From NCBI GenBank assembly GCA_016709545.1, contig JADJMO010000004.1, forward strand, positions 496,001 through 560,000: a stretch of 64,000 nucleotides of DNA. Reading direction: 5' to 3'. Below are positions 39,188 through 46,471 of this stretch, one piece after another. Position 1 is the first letter of the stretch. Each line of letters opens with the position of its first letter. The DNA is from Myxococcales bacterium (lineage in GTDB: Bacteria; Myxococcota_A; Polyangia; Polyangiales; JADJMO01). The notes beneath the pieces were generated by a model. That model did no database searches. It was not told where the DNA came from and worked only from the letters and a program-made list of their open reading frames with translations. A program made the position numbers and the translations under genes.

Positions 39188-40317
39188 GGGTGGAGCGCGG
39201 TGCGAACCGCGTCGGCGATGGCCGGCAGGATCTCGGGATCGAGGTCGGCCCGGACGGTCAGCCGGAGCCGGGAGGTGCCTCGTGGAACGGTCGGCGGCCG
39301 GATCGGGTGCACGTGGTAGCCCGCCTGCCCGAGGCGTCGTGCTGCCTCGAGAGCTCGTCCTTCGGCACCCAGGAGGATGGGCAGGATGGGGCCGCAGCTG
39401 TCTCGCAACACCTCGACACCCACGCTCGCGAGCTGCGTTCGGAAGGTCCGTGCGGTCTGCTGCAGGAGAGCGGTCCGCACGCCGTCGCGGACCTGCGGCA
39501 GCTGGAGCTGGGCGGTCGCGGCGAGGCTGGGCGCCAGGCCGGTCGAGAAGACGAACGAGCGGGCCCGGTTCCAGAGCCAGTCGTGGAGCTCCCGACCCCC
39601 CGCGACGAACGCGCCTCCAGCCCCGAGGGCCTTGCCCAGGGTGCCCACCAGGATGTCAGGTCGGACGCCGGCCGCGGCAGAGGCTCCGCGGCCCTCGGGT
39701 CCGAGCACCCCGAGGGCGTGGGCTTCGTCGACGAAGAGCAGCGCGTCGTGCGCGTCGCAGAGCCGGCGCAGGTCGGCGAGGGGAGCCACGTCGCCGTCCA
39801 TGGAGAAGAGCCCGTCGGTGACGACGATGCGGCGGCGCTCGGGAGCCTCGCGCAGGGCGCGTTCGACGGATTCGATCCGACGGTGGGGGGTGACGACGAC
39901 CCGGCCACGCCCCAGACGACAGCCGTCGATGATGGAGGCGTGGTTGAGCTCGTCCGAGAGGATGAGGGTGTCCGGTCCGCTGAGCGCCTGGAGGGCGCCG
40001 ACGTTGGCGGCGTATCCCGACGTGAAGAGGAGGGCTGCGTCGGTCTGGAGCCAATCGCAGAGAGCGGCCTCGAGCGAGGCGTGGTGGTCGAGGTCGCCCG
40101 AGACGAGCCGGCTGGCGGCCGAACTGGTGGGAGTGGAGACGCCGGGTTGGGGGAGCGCGCCCAGGCCGAGGTAGTCGTTGCTGCAGAGGTCGAGGCGCCG
40201 GGTTCCGTCGGGGAAGGTCAGGTAGGGGCCCTGCCGGTAGGGCGAAGGTCGGCGCTCACGCAGGCGGTCGCGGTCGGCCAGCTGACGGAGGTCGTCGAGG
40301 ATCCATTGGACGGGCAC
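39184..40317 (-). CDS. bioF: 8-amino-7-oxononanoate synthase
   Basis: A 377-residue PLP enzyme that condenses pimeloyl thioester and alanine to start the biotin ring system. The conserved segments are LDLCSNDYLGLGALPQ, SGYAANVGALQAL, ELNHASIIDGCRLG, FVDEAHALGVLGPEGRG and the PLP-lysine block LVGTLGKALGAGGAFVAG near residue 235. Start is a GTG at 40317. It lies just downstream of two parS sites and is followed directly by bioD. Glycine C-acetyltransferase is the nearest alternative, but the coupling to bioD supports bioF. Confidence 0.92.
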   Translation of the reverse strand: MPVQWILDDLRQLADRDRLRERRPSPYRQGPYLTFPDGTRRLDLCSNDYLGLGALPQPGVSTPTSSAASRLVSGDLDHHASLEAALCDWLQTDAALLFTSGYAANVGALQALSGPDTLILSDELNHASIIDGCRLGRGRVVVTPHRRIESVERALREAPERRRIVVTDGLFSMDGDVAPLADLRRLCDAHDALLFVDEAHALGVLGPEGRGASAAAGVRPDILVGTLGKALGAGGAFVAGGRELHDWLWNRARSFVFSTGLAPSLAATAQLQLPQVRDGVRTALLQQTARTFRTQLASVGVEVLRDSCGPILPILLGAEGRALEAARRLGQAGYHVHPIRPPTVPRGTSRLRLTVRADLDPEILPAIADAVRTALHP

Positions 40318-40368
40318 GCCCGCTGCCTAGCATGGGGGTGGGGCGGGTTCGGGGATGCGGAGCACCGC

Positions 40369-40384
40369 TGTTTCACGTGAAACG
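40369..40384. promoter_or_regulatory. parS centromere site 1 (ParB-binding palindrome)
   Basis: The 16-base word TGTTTCACGTGAAACG matches the near-universal bacterial parS consensus TGTTTCACGTGAAACA at 15 positions, including the full inner palindrome. ParB binds parS and, with ParA and SMC, organises and segregates the replication origin region. The site lies in the spacer between zapA and bioF. A second identical word lies 36 bases away. parA and parB are not in the window. Confidence 0.9.
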
Positions 40385-40404
40385 CCAGGTCGGGTCGGCC
40401 GGAT

Positions 40405-40420
40405 TGTTTCACGTGAAACG
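40405..40420. promoter_or_regulatory. parS centromere site 2
   Basis: A second exact copy of TGTTTCACGTGAAACG, 36 bases from the first. The pair flanks a GC-rich stretch with no gene. Two closely spaced parS sites in one spacer suggest this is a ParB nucleation point and not a chance match. dnaN, recF and gyrB lie about 19-24 kb away, fitting the rule that parS sites cluster near the origin. Confidence 0.9.
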
Positions 40421-40454
40421 GGCCCGCGGCTGGGCTCGCTCGGCTCGACGCCCG

Positions 40455-40823
40455 CTACTCCCCGCGACCGCGGGTGTCTTTGCTCGCCGATGCCATCGAC
40501 GCCGGGACGGTGACCTCGGCCTCGGCGGTGGGCTCCTCCGCGTCGAGGGCCTCGTCGATCCTCGTGAGGAGCCGCCGCATGAGGTCGCGGCTCTTGGCCT
40601 CGAGGGCCTGCTTCTCTCCCGTGGCGGCCTCGAGATCGTGGGCCAGGGACATGGCCGCGAGGAGCACGGCGTTCGCCGTCACCGGCTTGCCCCTGGGGAC
40701 GATCTCCCGGATGCGGGCGTCGACCACCGCGGCGAGTCGCCGGAGCTCCTCTTCTGGCACGCTGGCCACCAGGCGGTACGCCTGTCCACCGACGGTCACC
40801 GCGACCGGCCCCCGGGACTGCAT
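40455..40823 (-). CDS. zapA: Cell division protein ZapA
   Basis: A 122-residue protein from the ATG at 40823 (MQSRGPVAVTVGGQAYRLVA). ZapA bundles FtsZ filaments at the division site. The N-terminal beta hairpin and the segment PEEELRRLAAVVDARIREIV match the family, as does KPVTANAVLLAAMSLAHDLE. The C-terminal helix (KQALEAKSRDLMRRLLTRID) is the expected coiled coil, followed by a variable tail. A longer in-frame extension to 41078 overlaps the neighbouring gene and is not used. Its position beside parS sites is notable. Confidence 0.85.
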   Translation of the reverse strand: MQSRGPVAVTVGGQAYRLVASVPEEELRRLAAVVDARIREIVPRGKPVTANAVLLAAMSLAHDLEAATGEKQALEAKSRDLMRRLLTRIDEALDAEEPTAEAEVTVPASMASASKDTRGRGE

Positions 40824-40870
40824 GGTGCGCAAGCCTATCCCCCTCGAAGCGAGGATGCGAGCACGAACGT

Positions 40871-41451
40871 TCAGTGTCGAACCCAGCTCACCAGCAAGAG
40901 CCACGGGTAGAGAAGGGCCTGCGCGTCCAGCGTCGCCGCCACCACCACGTCGACGCCCTTCCGGTCCCCACCGTGCCAGACGCCGTCGAGGGTCAGGCCG
41001 TACACCATCCCCCAGACGCTCTGGTAGTTGAAGCTCCGCGAGCCCCACCCGAGGAAGGCGTGTCCAGCAGGCGCCCACGTGCCCTCCTCCCGCCGACCGA
41101 GAGCGCCGACGCCCAGCCAGAAGGGGAACGTGCTCTCGACGGGCAGCACCGCCACCAGCCCACCGCCGTAGTCGCCGAAATGGAAGCCCCCGGTCCGGGC
41201 CTCGAAGTACGGCCCGATGCCGAAGTCCCGCGGCGAGCTCCGGCCAACACGGTCTCCCACCGGCCGCCGAGGTCCACCGTGTGGCTCCGACCCTCCGGCC
41301 GGCCGACCCAGGTCCAGCCGATCTGCGCCTGGATGCTCGTCTGGGCCTTCGACTCTGCCGCCGATGCCGAACCAGGCCCTCCGACGAGCGTCACCGCCAG
41401 CAGCACCCCGCAGGCGCCGCCTCTCCACCAGGGCGACCCCGCCCCAGGCAC
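40871..41451 (-). pseudogene. Exported or outer-membrane-like hypothetical protein, frameshifted
   Basis: The GTG at 41451 gives a signal peptide (GGACGVLLAVTLVGGPGSAS) and mature sequence SIQAQIGWTWVGRPEGRSH, reading to RWETVLAG. The frame then changes near 41240. One missing G (GGG read as GG) would join SSPRDFGIGPYFEARTGGFH, FGDYGGGLVAVLPVESTFPF and so on to the stop at 40871, about 193 residues in all. Alternating aromatic and Gly strands suggest an outer-membrane beta-barrel. It starts two bases beyond the bioB stop, so it belongs to that operon. Function unknown. The break may be sequencing error. Confidence 0.65.
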
Positions 41452-41452
41452 G

Positions 41453-42406
41453 TCAGACCGCGGGCTCGAGCGGCAGGAGGCCGACGTCGGCGAGGAGCTT
41501 CTGGTCGAAGCTCTGGTCCGGGTTCGGCGTGGTCAGGAGCTGCTCGCCATAGAAGATGGAGTTCGCGCCGGCCATGAGGCAGAGGATCTGGGCCTCCCGG
41601 TTCATCTGGCTCCGACCGGCGCTGAGGCGTACCCGGGCGTGGGGCATGAGGATCCGGGCGGTGGCGATCATCCGGACCAGCTCGAGGGGGTCGATGATGG
41701 GCTGGTCGGCGAGCGGGGTGCCTTCGACCGGCACGAGCGCGTTGAGCGGCACGCTCTCGGGGTGCGGGGTCTGGGTGGCCAGCTCGCGGAGCATCCGGCA
41801 GCGGTCGTCGATCGACTCGCCCATGCCGATGATCCCGCCGCAGCACACCGAGATGCCCGCGTCGCGGACGTTCTTGATGGTCGTGAGGCGCTCCTCGAAC
41901 GTGCGGGTGGTGATGATCCGCTTGTAGTGCTCGCGGGAGGTGTCGATGTTGTGGTTGTAGGTGTCGAGACCGGCCTCCTTGAGCTGCCGGGCCTGGGTCG
42001 CGTTCACCATCCCGAGGGTGGTGCAGGTCTCGAGCCCGAGCGCCTTCACCTCCCGCACCATCTCGAGCACGCGGTCGAACTGCGACCCGTCCCGGACCTC
42101 GCGCCAGGCGGCGCCCATGCAGAAGCGGGTCGCCCCGGCCTCCCGCGCCTTCCTGGCCGCGCGGAGGACCTCGTCGACCGGCAGCAGGCGCTCCGGCTCC
42201 ACCTTGGTGTCGTGGTGGTTCGACTGCGGGCAGTACGAGCAGTTCTCCGAGCAAGCGCCGGTCTTCACCGACAAGAGCGTGCAGAGCTGGACCCGGTTCT
42301 CCGGGTGGTGCTCGCGGTGCACGCCCTGGGCTCGATGGAGCAGCTCCAGGAGGGGCGTGTCGTGGATGGCGCGGATTTCGGCGAGACTCCAGTCGTGGCG
42401 GCTCAT
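41453..42406 (-). CDS. bioB: Biotin synthase
   Basis: A 317-residue radical-SAM enzyme that inserts sulfur into dethiobiotin. The [4Fe-4S] motif is GACSENCSYCPQ near residue 51 (CxxxCxxC). Other conserved blocks are ARKAREAGATRFCMGAAWRE, the YNHNIDTSREHY segment that marks BioB, and CCGGIIGMGES. LSAGRSQMNREAQILCLMAG and NSIFYGEQLLTT complete the family pattern. Length is normal. It is the third gene of the minus-strand run that begins with a response regulator; the bioF-bioD pair is 1.1 kb downstream. Confidence 0.95.
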   Translation of the reverse strand: MSRHDWSLAEIRAIHDTPLLELLHRAQGVHREHHPENRVQLCTLLSVKTGACSENCSYCPQSNHHDTKVEPERLLPVDEVLRAARKAREAGATRFCMGAAWREVRDGSQFDRVLEMVREVKALGLETCTTLGMVNATQARQLKEAGLDTYNHNIDTSREHYKRIITTRTFEERLTTIKNVRDAGISVCCGGIIGMGESIDDRCRMLRELATQTPHPESVPLNALVPVEGTPLADQPIIDPLELVRMIATARILMPHARVRLSAGRSQMNREAQILCLMAGANSIFYGEQLLTTPNPDQSFDQKLLADVGLLPLEPAV

Positions 42407-42421
42407 GGGAGGGGCGCGACT

Positions 42422-43225
42422 CTAGCCCGAAACGCCGACGAAGGCACGAATGCGCGCGATCCACGAGGGCGCCGGATCGATCGCGTGGCGCAGGCAAATG
42501 GTCGGGCTCCCGAGGTCGCGCCCGGCGAGCAAGACCTCGGTCTTCGCATCGACCACCCACGCCTCGAGGGCACCCTCTCGAGCGGTGCGGGCGAGGGCCC
42601 GCAGCTCGCGCGCACCGAACGGAGCGTGGTCACCACGGGCCACGTGCCTTTGCGCGACGAGCCCGAGACCCGCGAGCGAGCGGACCACCCGCTCGGGTCG
42701 AGCCATCGAGGTCACGAGTCCGAACCGCGCCGGTAGTGGTCGCTCGAGTCGGACCACCTCCCTCAGCTCGGCCGACCCGATCCGGGCGACGACGTCGGCG
42801 ACCTGCACCCGCCACGAAGGAGGATCCGGAGCGTGGGTGGCCAGCACCGAGCAGGCGAGCCGGGCGGGCCGCGTCTGGAGCAGCCGGTCGACCACCAGGA
42901 TCGACCCGAGGTCCGCGGCGAAGTGGAGCGCCCTCTCCCGCGGTCCGACGACCACGGGGCAGCCCAGGGTCCGGGCGGCCACCAGCGCCTCGTCGCCCAC
43001 CTCCCCGACCTCGTCGTCGCGCCCGACGATCCGCGGCTCCTGCGCAGCGCCTCCATAGCCGTGACCGACGAACACCACCCCTTTCCCCAGGGCACCCGCC
43101 AGCGCGATCGCCAGCGGCGTCCGTCCCGCGCCTCCACGCACGTCACCCCCGACGCCGAGGACCCGCGCACGCCGAGGCAAGACCACCCTGCGCGTGGCGG
43201 CCCACGCCAACCAGCCGCCGAGCAC
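42422..43225 (-). CDS. LpxK-like protein (tetraacyldisaccharide 4'-kinase family), shortened and divergent
   Basis: A 267-residue protein resembling lipid A 4'-kinase, which phosphorylates the lipid A precursor at the inner membrane. GVGGDVRGGAGRTPLAIALA aligns with the LpxK P-loop (normally VGNxTxGGxGKTP) but has R for the P-loop lysine. HGYGG and GDEALVAARTLG match further LpxK blocks. The usual DDGFQH segment appears as VVDRLLQTR, and the protein is about 60 residues short. Activity is therefore doubtful; a regulatory or degenerate copy is possible. The GTG at 43225 lies one base beyond the response regulator stop. Confidence 0.7.
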   Translation of the reverse strand: MLGGWLAWAATRRVVLPRRARVLGVGGDVRGGAGRTPLAIALAGALGKGVVFVGHGYGGAAQEPRIVGRDDEVGEVGDEALVAARTLGCPVVVGPRERALHFAADLGSILVVDRLLQTRPARLACSVLATHAPDPPSWRVQVADVVARIGSAELREVVRLERPLPARFGLVTSMARPERVVRSLAGLGLVAQRHVARGDHAPFGARELRALARTAREGALEAWVVDAKTEVLLAGRDLGSPTICLRHAIDPAPSWIARIRAFVGVSG

Positions 43226-43226
43226 G

Positions 43227-43964
43227 TCACCCCTCGAGGCGCGGCAGCGAAGGTCGGGTGCGCCGCAACAGCCCGAAGATGCGCGCCCCGAGCTCGGCGG
43301 CGCGGAACGGCTTCACGACGTAGTCGTCGGCGCCGGCGGCGAAGGCCTCGACCACATCCGTCGTCGCCGAGTGGGCCGTCAGGAACAGGACGGGCAGGTG
43401 GGCGACCCCGCCCCGCTGGCGCACGCGACGGCACAGCTCGATCCCCGTCTCCCCCGGGAGGTTCCAGTCGAGCACCAGCAGGTCGGGGCAGTCGGCGAGG
43501 AGCCGCGGCCAGGCCTCCTCCGCGGACGAGGCCGTGGCGGCCACGAGGCCGACCGCCTCGAGCATCGCGCCGATCACGTCGCGCAGGTCGTCGTCGTCGT
43601 CGACGATGAGCACCCGCGCGCCCTCGCTGCTCGATCGTCGCGGCTGGACGACAGTCGGGTCCTCGGGCTCCGGGACCTCGGCGCCGACGTGCTCCCACGA
43701 CTGGGTCTTGCGGAGCTCGCCGAGGGCGGCTGGCGCGGGAGGCGCGGGCGTCGACACGCGACCGGGCTCGGCGAAGGCGCAGAGCCGCTCCCAGTCGCGA
43801 CGCTCGAACACGAGGGCGTGGGTCCCGTGGTCGTCCCAGACGACGCCTCGGGCGGCGGCGGCGGTCGCGCGGTGGCTGCTCGCGAGCTCGAACAGCGCGA
43901 GGACCCACTCACCATCGGCCACGCGCTGGCCCTCGGGGAGACGCAGCTCCTGCCCCTCGGCCAT
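43227..43964 (-). CDS. Response regulator receiver protein with unknown N-terminal domain
   Basis: A 245-residue protein. The C-terminal 120 residues are a receiver domain: VLIVDDDDDLRD (acidic pocket), LLVLDWNLPG (phospho-acceptor Asp), LFLTAHSA (Thr/Ser) and YVVKPF (Lys). The N-terminal 115 residues (MAEGQELRLPEGQRVADGEW, then DDHGTHALVFERRDWERLCA) fit no family I know. No DNA-binding or enzymatic output domain follows the receiver, so it probably signals through protein contacts. It leads the run that includes the LpxK-like gene and bioB. Confidence 0.85.
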   Translation of the reverse strand: MAEGQELRLPEGQRVADGEWVLALFELASSHRATAAAARGVVWDDHGTHALVFERRDWERLCAFAEPGRVSTPAPPAPAALGELRKTQSWEHVGAEVPEPEDPTVVQPRRSSSEGARVLIVDDDDDLRDVIGAMLEAVGLVAATASSAEEAWPRLLADCPDLLVLDWNLPGETGIELCRRVRQRGGVAHLPVLFLTAHSATTDVVEAFAAGADDYVVKPFRAAELGARIFGLLRRTRPSLPRLEG

Positions 43965-44100
43965 GGCGAGCGCGGCGTCGAGGTCTGCGAGCTCGTCGAA
44001 GCGCTAGGTCACGCTTCGCACGTCGGATCCCTAGCATCGGGGCTCGCGCGAGTCGCGGCGCTTTGCGGCGGGAGCGAGACCGCCTAGGCTGCTGCGCCGC

Positions 44101-45240
44101 ATGCGCCGTTCGAAGCGTCTCCCCGTTCCCGCGTCCTCGTTCTCGCCCGGCCAGAGTCGCGCGTGGCTCGTCCTCGCGGCGACCGCGGCGATCTCGAGCT
44201 GTGGCGCGAGCTGCAAGAAGAACCCGAGCGAGGTGTCGCCCGACGATCCCGCGAACGCGACGCCGGTCGTCGAGCTCTCAGGGGTCGACACGAGCAGCCT
44301 CGTCCTCAGCGAGCGCCGCACGTTCACCAAGCTCGTGAAGTCGATCATGTCTCCCTGCGGAGACCCGGTCACCCTCGAGGTCTGCGTGAAGGAGGCGCGC
44401 GCCTGCAAGAAGTGCCTCCCCGCGGCCAAGGCCGTCGCGACGCTGGTGCAGAAGGGCGACGGCGAGCCCGAGATCAAGACCTGGATCGAAAACCGATTCG
44501 AAGACAAAGTGGTCAAGGTCGTCGACATCGGCAAGAGCCCCTCGAGCGGGCCGGTCAACGCGCCGATCCAGATCGTGGAGTTCGCCGACTTCGAGTGCCC
44601 GCACTGTGCCGCGGCCATGCCGATCCTCCACAAGGTGATCGAGGACCCGAGCCTCAAGGACAAGGTCCGCTTCTTCTTCAAGAACTACCCGCTGCCCGCG
44701 CACGAGCACGCCGATCCGGCCGCGCGCGCGTCGGTCGCCGCCCAGAACCAGGGCAAGTTCTGGGAGATGCACGACCTCCTGTTCACCCACCAGGACCAGC
44801 TCGGCAACCCCGACATCGAGGGCTACGCCAAGAAGCTGGGGCTCGATCTCGACAAGTTCCGCGCGGACTGGGTCTCGGCCGACACGAAGGATCGCGTCGC
44901 CAAGGACAAGGAGCTCGGGGGTCGCATCGGCGTCAGCGGCACCCCCTCGATCTACGTCAACGGCCGCAAGTTCGCGTCGTACGGCCGCCACGAGTTCGAG
45001 CCGCAGCTCAAGGAGTGGATCAACCTGGATCTGCAGCTGATCTCGGCGGGCGCGGCGCCCTCGCCGTCGGTCGATCCCAACGCCGGTGGGAGCGGGAGCG
45101 GCGCGCCGTCGACCAGCGCCGCGCCGTCGACGTCGGGCTCGGTCTCGGGTGGGGCCTCGGGCTCGGCGTCGGTCGCGCCGTCGAGCAGCGTCCCGCCCAA
45201 GCCCTCGGCCTCCACCAAGCCCGCGGGGAAGGCCCCGTGA
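44101..45240 (+). CDS. DsbA-family thiol-disulfide lipoprotein
   Basis: A 379-residue protein. The signal peptide (MRRSKRLPVPASSFSPGQSR, then hydrophobic AWLVLAATAA) ends in the lipobox ISSC. Residues about 40-145 form a Cys-bearing N-terminal region (SIMSPCGDPVTLEVCVKEAR, then ACKKCLPAAK). The thioredoxin-like domain begins near 150 with the active site FADFECPHCAAAMP (CPHC). FFFKNYPLPAHEHADPAARA and the cis-proline loop GVSGTPSIYVNGR near residue 280 match DsbA/BdbD. A Ser/Ala/Gly-rich tail closes the protein. It should oxidise or isomerise thiols of envelope proteins, and may serve the many Cys-rich lipoproteins encoded nearby. Confidence 0.88.
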   Translation: MRRSKRLPVPASSFSPGQSRAWLVLAATAAISSCGASCKKNPSEVSPDDPANATPVVELSGVDTSSLVLSERRTFTKLVKSIMSPCGDPVTLEVCVKEARACKKCLPAAKAVATLVQKGDGEPEIKTWIENRFEDKVVKVVDIGKSPSSGPVNAPIQIVEFADFECPHCAAAMPILHKVIEDPSLKDKVRFFFKNYPLPAHEHADPAARASVAAQNQGKFWEMHDLLFTHQDQLGNPDIEGYAKKLGLDLDKFRADWVSADTKDRVAKDKELGGRIGVSGTPSIYVNGRKFASYGRHEFEPQLKEWINLDLQLISAGAAPSPSVDPNAGGSGSGAPSTSAAPSTSGSVSGGASGSASVAPSSSVPPKPSASTKPAGKAP

Positions 45241-45356
45241 AAGAGGCGGTCGGGTGCGGGTGATTTCCAACGGGGAGGCACTGGCCCGGGATCGCTCATC
45301 TGCTGCGCGTGCAGGCGCGGGGTACGGTCCCCGGCCTCGATCCCGACGCCGCGTGG

Positions 45357-45998
45357 ATGGATCTGCCCATCGCGATGCTCGACACCGAGACCACCGGGCG
45401 CGACCCGGAGCGCGACCGGATCGTCGAGATCGGCATCGTGGTCGGGCGCGCGGGCCAGGTGATCCGCCGCGAGAACTGGCTCGTGAACCCGGGCATCCCG
45501 ATCCCCGCCGAGGCGAGCGAGGTCCACGGCATCCGCGACGAGGACGTGAAGGACCAGAAGACCTTCGCCGAGATCGCGTTCGAGGTCGCCAAGGCGCTCG
45601 AGGGCACCGTGCCCGCCGCCTACAACGCGAGCTTCGACCGCGCGTTCGTCGTGTCCGAGATCGCGCGGAGCGGCCTCGTGGTCGAGGCGTTGCCGAGCTG
45701 CTTGCGGCCGGGCATCGACTGGATCGACCCGCTCGTGTGGGCGCGCGAGGTGCAGAAGTACGAGAAGGGGAAGAAGCTCGGTGAGGTCGCCGCGCGGCTC
45801 GGCGTCGCGCTCGAGAACGCGCACCGCGCCTCCGACGACGCCGAGGCCGCGCTGCGGGTGCTCTACGCCTTCGCGGAAGACACCCGTCTGCCGCGGATCT
45901 ACGGCGCCTTCGTGCAGGAGCAGCGGCGACTCGCCCGTACGCAGGAAGACGACTTCCGTGTGTGGCGCTCGAAGCTGCCCGTCCCGGGCAAGGCGTGA
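45357..45998 (+). CDS. DEDDh 3'-5' exonuclease (DNA polymerase III epsilon-like)
   Basis: About 213 residues from the ATG at 45357 (MDLPIAMLDTETTGRDPERD); a GTG at 45309 would add 16 residues. The exonuclease residues are visible: DTETTG (Asp, Glu), YNASFDRAFV (Asp), and HRASDDAEAALRVL (His, Asp). The segment VNPGIPIPAEASEVHGI is typical of the DnaQ-like family. It could act in proofreading or RNA or DNA trimming; sequence does not separate these. Its stop overlaps the next start by GTGA. Confidence 0.88.
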   Translation: MDLPIAMLDTETTGRDPERDRIVEIGIVVGRAGQVIRRENWLVNPGIPIPAEASEVHGIRDEDVKDQKTFAEIAFEVAKALEGTVPAAYNASFDRAFVVSEIARSGLVVEALPSCLRPGIDWIDPLVWAREVQKYEKGKKLGEVAARLGVALENAHRASDDAEAALRVLYAFAEDTRLPRIYGAFVQEQRRLARTQEDDFRVWRSKLPVPGKA

Positions 45999-46471
45999 GT
46001 GGGCGGGCGCTGATCGTGCTCGGAGGGCGGGTCGGGGGAGGCGCGCTCGTCCGCCGCATCGGCGCCGCGGTCGACGCCGCCCGACGTGATCCCTCCGCGT
46101 GGATCGTGGCGTGCGGTGGCCGCCGCTGGGATGGCGTCGTCGAGGCCGACGCGATCCTCGAGGGCCTCGTCGAGAGCGGCATCGCCCCCACGCGGGTGTT
46201 CCGTGATCGACTCTCGCTCACCACGGTCGAGAACCTGATCGAGGCGCGCGCGGTGCTCGCCCGGATCGGCGCCCGCGACGCGCGCTGGACGATCGTGACC
46301 TGCGGGTTCCACCTGCCCCGCTCGCTCGCCATCGCGGCGGTTCTGGGTGTGGAGGCCGAGGGGTTTCCGGCGCCGGCGCCGCCGCGTTCCGGTCTCGAAG
46401 AGGGCATCCGCGCGCTGCGGGAGCGCGCGCTGACCCTCGTGGATCGACACCTCGCGCGGGGGGCCTCGTGA
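45995..46471 (+). CDS. YdcF/DUF218 family protein
   Basis: A 158-residue protein (MSGRALIVLGGRVGGGALVR from the GTG at 45995). The domain core has WIVACGGRRWDGVVEADAIL, FRDRLSLTTVENLIEARAV and TIVTCGFHLPRSLAIAAVLG, the blocks of DUF218 (YdcF) proteins, some of which act in cell-envelope metabolism. Unlike ElyC/SanA members it has no membrane helix. It overlaps the exonuclease stop (GTGA) and the HEAT-cyclophilin start (four bases), so the three genes form one translation unit. Confidence 0.82.
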   Translation: MSGRALIVLGGRVGGGALVRRIGAAVDAARRDPSAWIVACGGRRWDGVVEADAILEGLVESGIAPTRVFRDRLSLTTVENLIEARAVLARIGARDARWTIVTCGFHLPRSLAIAAVLGVEAEGFPAPAPPRSGLEEGIRALRERALTLVDRHLARGAS

